From NCBI GenBank assembly GCA_010645155.1, contig CM021315.1, positions 11,641,723 to 11,705,722 on the forward strand: a stretch of 64,000 bases of DNA. Direction: 5' to 3'. Shown here in pieces: positions 11,140 to 23,400 of the stretch (positions are counted from its first letter, which is position 1; each line of letters opens with the position of its first letter). A model generated the notes under the pieces. The model was not told where the DNA came from. It was given only the letters and a program-made list of their open reading frames with translations, and made no database searches. A program made the position numbers and the translations under genes. The DNA is from Tigriopus japonicus (Eukaryota > Arthropoda > Copepoda > Harpacticoida > Harpacticidae).

Positions 11140-11215
11140 TTTCTTCCACTTGGTGGCAGGGTTGGACCGATTTGCCAACAGTAACTCGTTGGTAGACCAA
11201 GTATCATATCAATGT
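11140..11215 (+). mobile_element. LINE 3'-terminal scrap
   Basis: The plus-strand frame reads LDRFANSNSLVDQV, matching the C-terminal end of the LINE at 35355-35935, which ends STNSLVDQIL. The two also share AACTCGTTGGTAGA at the DNA level. Confidence 0.55.
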
Positions 11216-12670
11216 CAATTGTATGTACTGTGTTAATGATAAACCCTTTTTTACAAGGAATCCCAATTCCTATGGAGGCAATAATAATCTGCAAACAAAA
11301 AAATGAGTACTAACTGGCATTGCCAACAAATGAACAAAAGTAGGAATAATAAGATAAAAAATGTCGAAAGAAGGCAAATGGATTAAAATGGTCATTCATT
11401 TCTTATTGTGTTATTAACGTCTTGTTTGGTTTTCATCACATTAAAGATGTATTTTTGAATTTGATTACACGTGTAATTTTTAATTGAAGGTGCTCTATCA
11501 AACATTTGACGAGTGAAGTGAAAAGCTTTGACGAGATCAAAAGAGACGGTGAAGTATTGATCTTCAGGATGACGTTGCACTCCTTAAGAAATTAAGAATT
11601 GCACATTGCAAATTGTCTTGAATGCACCCTCTCAGTCAGCTAGTCAGTCACTTGCATTTGATTTTCCTATCTGGTAAGTACTCATTGAAATCACTCCTAC
11701 CGATAATTTATCATCCTTCCCTCAATTTTCCTTCACTTTCGAAACGTAACCCTGATGTTATACGTATAGTATTCTTAGTTGAAGATTCATCATACATAGT
11801 TGTGATACCTATTTAACGAATGCATTTTAAAATATGCAATAACCAAGTTAACCAAGAAAATCAATAACACCAACCGAAATTTTCAGTCTTTTCCGATTCG
11901 ATCCAACTCGGAAAATCGGAATGCCTTTGACAGTTGCATACTTGCTCTATAGAAAAGCTTATTTTAAGTGTTGAAAAGCACTATTTTAAACTGTTTTGAC
12001 AAAATTGACAACAGACATTCATTATTGTAGTGTCTAAACATGCATTGAAGTTTTCAAAATCAGTCAAAGCTGTATATGTGAACAGTGTCCGTCATCAGTA
12101 AAGCAAGATTTTATCTAATTCTAACATTATAGGGCGGTATATCCAACATGAAAATGTGCAGTTTAGTAAGCAACAAAATGTTCTTTTAACTTTCACTACA
12201 TAGCTATTAATCTTTTATCCAACCTTAACTGCGGCTATCACTTTTTCCAAATACCTGGACTCACTTTGTTCTGGTGCCAAGTTATTCTCAAAGACCTGGA
12301 TCTGAATTTAAGAATATGCCTCGTCAGCCGACAACTATGTAGTTCCTATATTAAGAATTGTACAATTATTTTCAAGAGACGTTGTCTGCTGATTGCACAT
12401 TTTTGGGGCGGCAAAATTATCCTTTTTTGAAATTATTTTTCAATTTATTTAGCTTGGATGAATCGCGTATTTTTTATTCACCTTTGATCGTATCGAGCCC
12501 TCTTATAGTCAAGTATTACTATTAATAATTTAACTGGTAACAAGTGAAAGTTTACTCTTAGAATAAAGTTACTCCCCATTGGTTTTTTAGGATTTCGATC
12601 CACATTTTGTAAACCATTTAAAACACTGCGTAACCGAGTTTTCAGTTTCAGAACTCCAATTCGAATCAAA
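11216..12670. other. Spacer upstream of CUB-B
   Basis: It is AT-rich, with no gene or recognised repeat. Several ORFs of about 60-100 codons occur here; they lack domains and the largest overlap the CUB-B first exon in antisense. Confidence 0.4.
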
Positions 12671-15600
12671 ATGTCCATGTGGTTTACTGCAATATGTGTT
12701 TTGAACCTGATCAACCTCGGTGTGGGAAAAACACCGCCAGTCAATGAAACATCCAGGGATAAAAGAAGTAAGAGCATTCACAGAACAATGGGACAAAATC
12801 CTAAAAAAACATCGCTCTTTTAGTGTTCTCATTGTTTCAAGTCATAACTTTCCCCGTAAGTGTTACCTTTTTACGTTTTTTCTTACAAACCATTGAGTTA
12901 TTCTTGGTTTAACTTAGAATGAAGATTGCCAAGGAACCAATGGAGCTCGTGGAACTTGTTACACTACTAGTGAATGTGCAGCCAGAGGTACTATACTTTT
13001 TCAAGGCTATCGTTTTGAATATTGCATCCATCGAAATATTGTTTTAGGTGGAACCACTTCATTGACTTGCGCTTCTGGATACGGAGTTTGTTGCATTTGT
13101 GAGTAACTGTTTTTAAAACTTGACACTTCTAATTCAAAAAAATCCTACTCATGTATTGTTCTAGTTTCGCTCAGTTGTGGTGGATCTACCTCGGAAAATA
13201 ACACCTATCTCAAAGACACATCTGCACCAATTTCTCCGTGTTCGTACACAATCTGCAAATCTGCATCGGACATTTGTCGTATTCGTTTAGACTTTACAGT
13301 ATGGCCTCTACTCATCAAGGTTTTAGTAGCATTTCTGACCTTGCTCAATTTTCAGACTTTTTTCATTTCTGGCCCTGTCACTGGGAGGACGGGTGATGTT
13401 GCAACAAATCGAGGTAGCATTATTCTAAAAACTTCATTTCATGGTACTTTTGTTGTTCCCATGTATTTCATTTATTTTAGGAGGTGCTATTGGAGACTGT
13501 ACAAATGATCAGTTTTCAGTGACTTGTCCTGGAGGAGTCGGATCACCCATCATTTGTGGGTTTAACACTGGCCAACATCGTAAATTAAATTCGCTTTCCC
13601 AACACTTATTTACTATATTTGAAGTTCTGTGTATGCTTTTAGTTATTGTGGATGCCAGTGAACAATGTCATCAGGCATCTTTCAGCCTTGGGGGAACCCC
13701 ATCAGGTACAAGGTCTTGGGATATTAAGGTGACTCAATTTTCTTGTGGTCAAGATGTGGGAGGTGAGAAAAAGTCTTGTCCGTGTATTGTTTGGGGTTAA
13801 ATTGATTTTGATATTTGTAGGCCCTCCTGGATGTTTGCAGTACTTCACCGGTCTGTCTGGAACTGTTTCCAAGTGAGTTATCTTCTTCAAAGAAAAATAA
13901 ATTTTAGATTTTGAATTGTGATATTGATCAATGTCAAATAATTGATAACGGTAAGCTTTTGTCTAGAGCAAGTGATAACTTTGAGTTGTGTTTTAGCTTC
14001 AATTTCCCTACAAGTTCTACTTCAGTTTCATCCCAGAGTGAGTTTTGATACAAACTTTAAACTTTTTGAAACAAAGGAGCTTTAGAAATCCTTAATTCTT
14101 TTCTTTTCTCTTAGCTACTCACTTGTCAAATCAGCAATATACGTTGTGCATTCGAAGAGAATCTGGATATTGCTATATTTGTTATGTGCCAAGCATAGTA
14201 GGAACGACTGATGTCATTGATCAGGTAAGTCAAAATGTCAAAATAATGAAAAACAATCACATACGGTAAGGTCGGTTGTTGAAGTAGTTTGGAAGTATAG
14301 TAGAAGCATATCTAGAAACACAAAAGAAGCATATGAGAGGGAGTAGAATTGACCCTGCTCAAACAAGTTTCGCCACATTAGCAGTGTTTTTCAATCAGAC
14401 CTAATGTAGCAAGCAAAATTTGATCGAGCATGGTTATTTCTACTCCGTGTGGCATGCTTCTTTTGTGTTGCTAGATATGCTTCTACTATACTTCAAAACT
14501 ACCTCAAAAACCAACCTTATGCTTTTAGATATGCTTTTACTATGCTTCCAAATTACCTTAATAATCCCCAATGAACGCATTTTGCTCTTTTAACCAAATT
14601 AAAAGAAAGGATAGCAATTCAGTGCAACTGAATATAGGACCAAGTAGGACCAAGAATGTAGGCCGTATGCTAATGCACTTGATTCAAAAGCGAGAGTACA
14701 CAAAAATCAAGTCAGATTAACCGGCTTCAAGTATATACACGTGACAACTCCTGTGTTTGAAACACAACACCTGGGGACAGTATACACTCGACGATTGCGA
14801 CTTAATTTTGGTATACTCTCGATTTTGTACTAAGTGCGTTTACATGCAGCCTTGAGTCTGCCAATATTTTAGCTCAATCCTGCAAGAAATTGAAAATGAA
14901 AGTATGCACTTTATGATTGAGGTCCTTTGAAACTGCCTTTGGAACAATTTAATGTTGTTAAAGAATTGACGTCATGCTATATTCATTCCTTTCTTTTGTG
15001 ACTCCGAATCAACTTTAACGTCGACTTAGACGTTAAATGCTGTAATAATAACTATTACTAAGGTTTGATTGACTATTGATTCTGAACTAATGATCACTAT
15101 AATGAAGCCATTTTCTCTCGTTTTGCAGACTAGTTTCGGGTAAGTGTTTGTACCTATATTTGTCCTAATTAAGATTTTTCATCAAGGCAAGATACACGGA
15201 AAGGGAGGATAACGATGAGAATTGCGTAGGATTGGATCTGCAAAGGGGTATTGAGTAGTATACGTTTTTCAATTTTCAGTTTAATCGAAAGGCGAAGTGA
15301 AAAGTTTTGCCTTATCAAAGCTATGTACTGAAGAGAGTATGGAGTAGAGCTGTGCATCGGATCCGAAAAGTCGGATCCGATCGGATCCGAATCCGATCGG
15401 ATTCGGATTCGTTCGGATTGACGCAAGAATTTTCGGATTCGGATTCGTTCGGATTTTAGCGCGAATTTTCGGATTCGGATTCGTTCGGATTTTAGCGCGA
15501 ATTTTCGGATTCGGATTCGTTCGGATTTGCCAAAACCTGTCGGATTCGGATTCGGATTCGGATTTGCGAAAAAAATTTCGGATCCGACGTAATCCGAAAC

Positions 15601-18600
15601 CAATCCGAATTTTTCATTTTACTTTTTTATTTCAATTCACAATATTTTCATTATGAGACCTTTTTTGTTTGATGATTTAAATGCAATCTCCTGCCTTCAA
15701 CTCTGAATTTTTTAATGACTCCACAAGGTATTTAATGTTTCAGATTTTACCAATTAAATGAGAGCATTGAGAACAAATATTTCTATATTAAGAGAATCAT
15801 AGAAAGGTTTTGTAGTAAAAAAGCATCAAAAAGTTACAAAACGTGTTCAAAGCAAAACCATCCTATTTGAATAAAGTAAAGATTTTGCCAAGTATTCACC
15901 CCTGGATTGCAATTAAGTGCGTAAATATCAGCCCACTTGACACCAAACTGATTTAAAGATAAAAATGTTTTCACCCCATTCAATTACGCAGTTTTTTCTG
16001 CATTTGACTGTTGATATGATTGTGATTTTTTGAATCAATACCTTTTCATAAACATTTTAACATATTTGGTTCATTTTGGGAAATTCTATTGTGCAAAGAG
16101 CATTCATTAATTTGCTCTAATTGTCCTGAAATATTTTGCCAAAAAACAAGAAAATGCTTATTTTTTCCTGGAAAATGCCAAAATGTTAAAAAAAATCAAG
16201 GCTAAACGTGGAAATATTAAAAAGATATATTATATTTAAAATAATATGTTTTTGGCACTTCTAGTTGAAAGTGTTATTTCCAATTTAGGCCAAAATAACA
16301 AAATAATCAGATTTAAATCGGAATTAGCAAAAAAAAAAATTCGGATTTTTTTCGGATTTTCGCCAAATTTTCGGATTTTTTTCGGATTTTGCGCCAAATT
16401 TTCGGATTCGGATTCGTTCGGATTGGGCAGAAGATTTTCGGATTCGGATTCGTTCGGATTGGGCAAAAATTTTCGGATTCGGATTCGTTCGGATTGAGTA
16501 GCAAATTTTCGGATTCGGATTCGTTCGGATTGAATGGAAGCTCTCGGATTCGGATTCGGATTCGGATTAAAGAAATCAAGTTCGGATTGGATTTTGGGGA
16601 CCTTTCGGATCCGATGCACAGCTCTAGTATGGAGTAAAAAGGCTCGTTCTTTTGTGGAACAATTATCAGAAACGGGCAAGTTCAATTATTCTCAATAGAA
16701 TTTTCACTGAGTTTTGAGAGAGCATAACTTTTGACTCTAACGTTTGATTGAGCTGAAATTTGAAGTTCAGAAAGGAACTTATAAAGAGAGATTCACTTAT
16801 TGGAGTGACAACGAAACTAGGTAACAGAAAGTCACTTTTCAAAATTGCTTTCATTTATGATAAAACTATTTTTACGTACTTTTCTTAGCTAATAATTGCG
16901 CTTCAATTGCCATGTTAATGAATTACTTTTGTAATGCTAATATTAACAAATACAATACAACTATATCATGTACTTTTCAATAACAAACGTTTGAATATTC
17001 GAACTTCTTATTTTACTTGCCCTTTAGGTTATCTAACATGGTAGAGGACGACATGATATGTTCTGAGGATTTTCTAATCGTGAGTATTGCTCAAGAAAAT
17101 GTTTTTGTTTTTATTTTCTTATTTATTATGTTTATTGTGATGCAAAATTGACATCAGTATGGTCACCAAAGTAAAGTCTATGGTAACTGTGAAGGTATTC
17201 TTCACAGAGTAAACAGGTACAAATATCAATTGGACTTAAATGAAACTCCTTTTTTGAACATCTGAGATGGTGATCTGCGTCTAGTACTTCCTTCATGATT
17301 TTTCTTCGTCTGTTTGCTTCCAAAGGAATGTCCAGTATAATTTTGCTCCTCCAGAAAATTGTTGTAATGAGCGAAATCAGGTTTGTGGAGGAAAGAGTTG
17401 GAAATTTGTTGAAGAGAGTTAGTTGCAGGCCTGAAAATCCGTTGCCAAACTGTAGAACCGTTGGCCGATTGATAGCGACATTTTCAAGCCAATGTCGAAG
17501 AGAGGTAGATAAGGTGAGAAACCATGTGATGGCGTTGTCGGTGGAGTAAGGGAGGCCGAGATAGCGCTCTAAGTACGTTAAGAAGACGGAGTTAGTCGAA
17601 TTCCATGTAGTTTGTGAAATGGGGAAATAATCCAAATGGGGAGGGCATATTCGTAAATCGTGAGAATGACTCCCTGTGGATCCCCAATGGATCCCAGTTT
17701 AAAAGTATGGATGATATTTTCAAGGCTTGTCCGCTTCGCCGCTGAACTGCTTGTCCCCATGAACAAAACAATTGGGTTTCATATCGCTTGAAATTCTACA
17801 CACTGATTGGCTGGAGCATGAGGAAAGAGAACAAGCGGATAAGGCATAAAAATATGTTGAGTCGCTCCTGGAACCCTACTTTTTACTTGTGTAAGAAGGA
17901 AGGTTCTATTTCAGATTTTCCCATCTCATTATTTTACTTTGGGTTGATTTGTTGTCGAAGTTGACATGCAACTTTACACATTTTTACAATATCTGTGTTT
18001 ATGTATATTATATATATTACAATATTATGTTTGAAAATTTCAAAAATTTGCTGAATAACCATTAATAAAGTCCATTAATAAGATATCGCAAAAAAGCCAG
18101 AATGTTTTACCTTTACCACAAGATTGCACATATTGTCGCCATTTTTCTTTAATCAGGGATTCCTCAACTTATTGAGCCACAGCCCCTTATCGTTTCTGGA
18201 GAGGCTTGGGGCCCCATGGTCTTGAGAGACTTGTGAATGTTTTTGGCATACATTAATAGCCTTTGTTCAGATTACAGGGTTGTTTTAATTTAGAGTCCCC
18301 AAAACTTTTTTATGACAAATTGCGACAAAAGGAGACAACATACTTAACTCAAGGTCAAAATAACTTTGAAAATACAGGTGTATACACAACTCTTTGTTTT
18401 TGTCGTCTAATGAATTTTCGGCAAAATTAGTCCTTCTGATTGGTGCTTAAAGAAAGGATGTACCTTGAGTGAGGGAGCCGTTCTTGAAAATAAAATCTTA
18501 GTTGTATAACGGGTCAATCAATTTCATTAATACTTTACCTGAATATACCTAAAACTGTTTTCTTCAAATGGCATCAGTACAATGTTATCACAAAGGTTAT

Positions 18601-20227
18601 GTGTCACGAATGATTCTTGATTTGGTAGGGGACTCTAATTCGTGAAACCCTGTATTTACCAACCTTAATGAGGAGTGAAACAAAAAGCACTACAAAATCG
18701 GCTTTAGTTTTGAAAATAATGCTATGATCCATATGTTTCATTCCCGGAATGAAATAGAAACAACATAGTCAAAGGGGCATTCAATTGTTTCAATTCTGAA
18801 CTAAGATGCAAGTCACGTTAGAGCTTAGGGGCCGCAATCGCCGCAATTCTCATTTTGGGATCGCTTAGTTACTACGCCACCAATTTTTTTCAGAGTTTAT
18901 GTACTGATGTGTTTCGAGTTGGATTTTTGACAGAATTGGCCAATTTGGTTTTTAAGGTCAAAAGCTGACCACAACTAAACTTTTCAACAAGCAAAAGACC
19001 TTATTTGCCATAAAACATGGCAGCACTGCCAACTCGAAATTCATTTTTGTAACTATCGATGTAACTCGAAATCGAACTAGTTCGAGTGTTGCCAAATTGG
19101 TCCCTGATAAAGTCTTTTCAAAAATTTCTATACACCCTGCCCTTTTATCAGCGATAAACTTCCGAGTCAAAAAATGGCAGCACCCCTGGTTCGAAACACA
19201 TCACTAAGTTCATGAACCTCCGTCTGGCTTAGCTAAGAGTCAGCTGTCGCAAGCCCGAGACCCACCAATATCCAGATGCGGGCAGCTATGGCCTCAGAGC
19301 AATTTTGGACTTCCAACGGTACAAAATATTGCCATCCGAAATAGTTGAAGTTTTCGAGTAACGCCCACTAAAAACGTATTTTTTAGAGTGTCAAGGGTGT
19401 TGAAAATAATTTCAACAAATCAAAGTGAAATTGAAAATATTTTTTGTCGCCAGCACACGTAGAAGGTTAATAACGTTGAACATTGCACTCATTTCGAATT
19501 TTTTGAAAAATAAGGGCTTTTAAATTGAGTTGTAGTTGTACATCAATTCTTGGACTCCCGTTTTTAAATAGAGCTATGAATTGAGAAAATGGGCTAAGGT
19601 TTTAGTACTCTGGAAGTGCATTTGCTTTACCCACAATTAAAATTGTATAAAATCAAGCTTTACCATCCATACACCACAATCAAGCAAAGACGATGTATAA
19701 TGTAAAGAAAATCACAACAAAAATGTCTTTTTTGAAAGGCATATTTTTCAAAAATAGAACATATTTTTTCTAATATTTTTATTTGTAGAAATATTCTTTT
19801 CTTATTACTGGTAGATGGCGGAAGTAAAAACTTCATTTCAAAGTTGTTGACGTTAACTTGAACACAAGAATTAAAGTTCAGTATCAACCGTAGATTCCAA
19901 ATGCATTCGAATTACTCCCTGAGCCAGATACTCCGTCGCCAGAGCCAGCTACACCACCGCCAAGTGGACAAAGAATTTGCGGGCGAACGTTTAGTTTTGG
20001 AAGCGACGAGGACAATTCTATTTCGATTTGCTGTAAGTTCATTTTTTATTTAACCTTCTTAAAAAATCTGATGTGTCACCCTTTTTGCAGCAAGGAGTCC
20101 ACCTTTTGTCATTAACTTTGAATCGAACGATGATGAAGCCAATATGGAAGTAATGGGAGTTCCTGGAGGAATCGTAGGTTTTAGTCTCGATTACCAACAA
20201 ATCAAATGCTCCCAAGATGGAAAATGA
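12671..20227 (+). CDS. CUB-B: secreted CUB-domain protein, beta subfamily, 15 exons, 400 aa
   Basis: Exons: 12671-12767, 12824-12855, 12918-12987, 13048-13098, 13165-13298, 13356-13413, 13481-13579, 13643-13762, 13821-13872, 13997-14037, 14115-14224, 15129-15139, 17028-17079, 19894-20032, 20091-20227. All are GT-AG and in frame (1203 nt). The signal peptide is MSMWFTAICVLNLINLGVG, followed by a basic stretch (SRDKR) and MFSLFQVITFP. The Cys-rich module reads GTCYTTSEC then CASGYGVCC. CUB-type blocks follow: SCGGSTSENN, CSYTICKSASDICRIRLDF, GDCTND, ICGFNTGQH, CLQYFTGLSG, LCIRRESGYCYICYVP, and the end GFSLDYQQIKC. One cysteine is lost (ENNTY, where CUB-D has ENCTY). A Pro/Glu-rich linker in exon 14 (PEPDTPSPEPATPPPS) is absent from CUB-D. 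Exon 12 is only 11 nt. The last three introns are long because of inserted transposons. Predicted extracellular; ligand unknown. Confidence 0.88.
14270..14516. mobile_element. Foldback MITE, family GGTCGGTTG, copy 3
   Basis: Both arms are complete: GGTCGGTTGTTGAAGTAG at the left and CTACCTCAAAAACCAACC at the right. It sits 45 bp after exon 11 of CUB-B, in intron 11. Confidence 0.82.
14659..14851. mobile_element. Foldback MITE, family GGCCGCATG, copy 1
   Basis: It starts GGCCGTATGCTAATGCAC and ends GCGTTTACATGCAGCC. The inner arms carry GCGAGAGTACACAAAAATCA and its complement. It lies in CUB-B intron 11. Confidence 0.75.
15285..16800. mobile_element. Diverged foldback element split by a hAT insertion
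   Basis: Both flanks of the hAT element match the foldback at 2226-2691. The left flank has AGTGAAAAGTTTTGCCTTAT and CTATGTACTGAAGAGAG. The right flank has TTCTTTTGTGGAACAA and AGAGCATAACTTTTGACTCT. With the insertion removed they form one copy. Confidence 0.65.
15345..16626. mobile_element. Non-autonomous hAT element with subterminal repeat arrays, 1282 bp
   Basis: Terminal repeats are TAGAGCTGTGCATCGGATCC and GGATCCGATGCACAGCTCTA. The 8-bp target duplication GTATGGAG is exact at 15337-15344 and 16627-16634 and fits the hAT nTnnnnAn pattern. About 250-300 bp at each end are tandem TCGGATTCGGATTCGTTCGG units in inverted orientation; the middle (15620-16310) is AT-rich with no transposase. 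ORFs reading Asn-Pro or Arg-Ile-Arg repeats across it are artefacts. It lies in CUB-B intron 12. Confidence 0.92.
17135..17740 (-). pseudogene. LINE ORF2 C-terminal fragment in CUB-B intron 13
   Basis: Two adjoining minus-strand frames read EYALPIW, then LERYLGLPYSTDNAITWFL (like the post-RT LGLP-ST-NA block), and end with CTCLLCEEYLHSYHR, like the C-terminal zinc-knuckle. The longest open part is 167 codons. The order of blocks fits the tail of a non-LTR retrotransposon. The clade cannot be named, and this is recognition by motif only. Confidence 0.5.
18158..18866. mobile_element. Possible hAT-type element carrying a nested MITE
   Basis: The left end CAGGGATTCCTCAACTTATT with GGGGCC close by and the right side GGGGCCGCAATC...TTTTGGGATCGC resemble hAT ends of the CAGGGGTTCCCAAA type. 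No target duplication could be matched, so the borders are tentative. Confidence 0.35.
18275..18652. mobile_element. TA-flanked MITE, 378 bp
   Basis: It begins CAGGGTTGTTTTAATTTAGA, then GTCCCC, and ends GGGGACTCTAATTCGTGAAA then CCCTG. TA stands on each side (18273-18274 and 18653-18654), as for Tc1/mariner-type insertion. No ORF. Confidence 0.75.
18902..19206. mobile_element. hAT-type MITE, 305 bp
   Basis: Ends are TACTGATGTGTTTCGAGTTG and GGTTCGAAACACATCACTA. The 8-bp duplications AGTTTATG (18894-18901) and AGTTCATG (19207-19214) differ at one base. It lies in CUB-B intron 13. Confidence 0.82.
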
Positions 20228-20303
20228 TCGCTAGGATTAGCATTATACCAAGTTTTATCAACCTTAAAAAATATGTTACAATTATGATGTATGATTGCTC
20301 TGA

Positions 20304-20309
20304 ATTAAA
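20304..20309 (+). terminator. Poly(A) signal ATTAAA of CUB-B
   Basis: It lies 77 bp after the CUB-B stop codon. Confidence 0.55.
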
Positions 20310-20368
20310 TCATGGATTTCATTTTTTATGTGTTAAATGTGTGGATGTTCTTGCCATATCTGCTTTGA

Positions 20369-20374
20369 TTTATT
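20369..20374 (-). terminator. Poly(A) signal AATAAA of CUB-C
   Basis: Reads AATAAA on the minus strand, about 104 bp past the CUB-C stop. The CUB-B and CUB-C signals are 60 bp apart in the shared 3' spacer. Confidence 0.65.
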
Positions 20375-20477
20375 AGCGCATGGAATGTTCATTTTTTCAC
20401 TGATTTTGATAACGATAGAAGTGTTTAATCTTTTCTTTTAGAATGGTTTTCAAACAAAAAGAAATGGAATGTTTCAT

Positions 20478-23400
20478 TTAACAAGGCATTTGAGCATATT
20501 GTAAGCTGTAACCAGCAACAGGGCCAGGAAAAGCAGCGACTCCGAGATTGTTACCAAATAGAGTTGTCACCCGGAATGGCGTTCCTTCACCTAAAACAAA
20601 TCATTCAACTTAAAATATGTATTTCCATAGAAACATAGAAACTCTCGCCGAAATTTCGGTTTCGGTAATGCCTACCGAAACTAAAAGTACCGGTAGATAG
20701 GCACAATCAAGAATGAAGTTTGAGAGATAAATCGTTGATATTTTTCGGTTCAAAAACTTGTGGAACAAACCTATTTCCGGATGTAGAAAAATGGGACTTG
20801 CCTTCTTTTATCCCTAAGCAATAACCATTTTTGATTTGAATTGTATGTGCATCTATCTCTGTAGTCAGTTGCTTTCGGTTTCGGTTTAAAGTCCTATTTC
20901 GGCGTTAAGAGCCCTTGCGATCGTTCAAGAGTTGCCACTATATTAAAGTCAATGTGTATTGGCCAATCAACACTACATTTTACTTTTCAGAGATATTCAT
21001 TACTAAACTTACTTTTCACTAGACCTGGAGTAGTTGAATCGACAATTGTATTCAAAACCCCTCCACAATGAGCTCCGGTTCCGGAAGGAGATCCATTGAA
21101 TTGAACCACAGTTGGACAGGTTGGGGCATCAATCTAATAACATAACATTCATTAGTAATGAAAAGAATTTTAGTCAAATGCAGTTCTTCGTATTTTTCAG
21201 TTGCCTTCGTTTTTTAAGATGTGAAATAAACGAGGTCAATCTCGTTCATGGTGTTGAGCTTTCTTTTAGAAAAGCTGCATTTTACTTCATTTCAAAAAAT
21301 CAATATAAATCGTTTTTATATTTGTCATCATTATGTTTCGTTCAGCATATTTAAAATCATATTCGTTTCTCCTCGTATATTCATATCATATCAATTCATA
21401 TTTCGTTTTTCTTTCAGTGTGTGTTTTACAAATAATATCCATTTGTATGTAATTCGAAGTTTTTGGCTTCCTCTGATTTTCGGATGTTTTAAAAAGTTGA
21501 ATGTTAAACAAAATTAACCTTGAATATTTAATGTTACCTTCTGGTTCAGCAATCACAAGATATCTTTAGCCGAAAGCCAGCGAGTATTTATTTGTTCCTT
21601 GGATAAGATTTATATGTCTTAGAAAATCATGCGTTGTTCTTCCAAATATCGTCAACAATTCTAAAACACTTTTTAAAGTCATTGTAACATTCATTATAGC
21701 ACCAACCTCGGCTAAGCGTGGCATTTCTGGCACCATAAATCCTTGGTTTAAATAAAGATCGAAAGGAGGGGGTGTTAAGGAAGCTCCTTCGGAATATTGA
21801 ATTGAACAATATCCTAAAAAAGGAAATTAAAAACAGTTTTTTTTAACTTTCTAATTGAGATGAAAAGCATGCAATTACCTTCTTCTTGGCGAATACATGT
21901 CACATAGTTTTGATTGTTAATGAGCTGACCACCCTGAAAGTTGTAGGATTGAAAGTCTCCCGAAACACCAGTGAAATATTGGACACAATCAGTAGGAGCT
22001 CTATAAAAGTATTTGCAATGATAAATTTCGGAGTAAATTATCCTCTATATTTCAAAGTAAAACTGCCACTTACTTGCTGAGATTGTCACATTTAAGAAAA
22101 GTGACCTTGACATTGTATGTTCTTGGACCCATCAATGGTCCAATTGTTATTGCAGCACTTCCTGCTGATCCAGTGTCGCCAGTCTCCAAGTACACTAAAG
22201 TTCAAATGACCAAATACATTGTTGATCAAATGTTCAGTTCACAAACTGAATTTCCAATACATACTGTGTTGTCCAGTTAATGTTCCACATGCGAGGGGAG
22301 GATTGCTTTGAGATGGACTGGTGAGAACCAAAGAATCTCCAGAATTCAGACAATCTCCGTGCAAATTCAGGCCAGTCGAGGGAGGTTGAGCAATCATAAA
22401 TTTGATAAAGTCCAAGCTATGGTAGTGTAAATACTAATAAATTTGAAGTAAAATTTAATTTTGACTCGGAAGTCACAAATGAACTTGGTGAATGACTTGG
22501 GCTTCGAATCCCATGAGTTTTTTAACACCAGTTTAAACTGGACTCACTTTAGCAAAAAATACTTTTAGATCGAACTCAGTGCAAAAAAGGGCTTTCAAAT
22601 TCTTTCCACTTTGTATTGAACCACAAGATTAAAATGACTATCTGGTATCTAAAAATGAGCAAATATACGGGGAGGGGCAGAAGTATCCAGACAAAACTTG
22701 GATGACGTATATCTCCTGAAGCAAGAGGAATATTTTTATTTCCCGCGTTTTTCTGGCTTGACCATTTCCGGTTTTGAATGTTTGTTAATTTTTTTTTGTT
22801 TAAATCCGGAAATATGAAGCCCCAGGAACAAAAACGTAAAGTGATTGCTGAATTGCTCTCGGCCGGCAATGACGCCAGAGCCATCATCAAGTCAACCAAG
22901 TACCCCAGGGCCACCGTCTACGAGGTCGTGAAGAGGCTGCAGTCTGGCCGGGGGACAGGCCATGCCCCCTGCGGCCCACACAGGGCAAAAAAGCGGACCC
23001 CCAGGTTCTTGGCGGGCCTGAGGAGGTCCATCGAGGCCAACCCAGCTGTGTCCAAATCGGCCCACGCAGCCAGGCGGTCCGTGAGCAAGAGGACTGTGGC
23101 CAGGGCCGTCAAGGAGGACCTGAACTTGACCTCCTACGTCAGATGCAGACGCCACCTTCTTACCGAGAAGATGATGGCCACCAGGCTTGAGAGGGGCAAG
23201 AAGTTGCGCAGAATCTGCAAGGTCAATCCGAGGACGGTCAGACTTTTCTCAGATGAGTCAATTTTCACGGTGGATGGCACGTACAACCCCCAGAACAACC
23301 GATGGCTTGCCGAGAACAGAACCGTTGTGCCTTCCATCATGAAGACAAAGAATCCTGCCAAGATTATGGTCTTTGGCCTCATCAGCAGCAACGGGAAGGT

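Noticed and set aside
15169..16685. ORFs rich in Asn-Pro, Ser-Glu-Arg-Ile-Arg or Phe-Gly on both strands
   Set aside because: These are translations of the TCGGATTCGG subterminal repeats of the hAT element.
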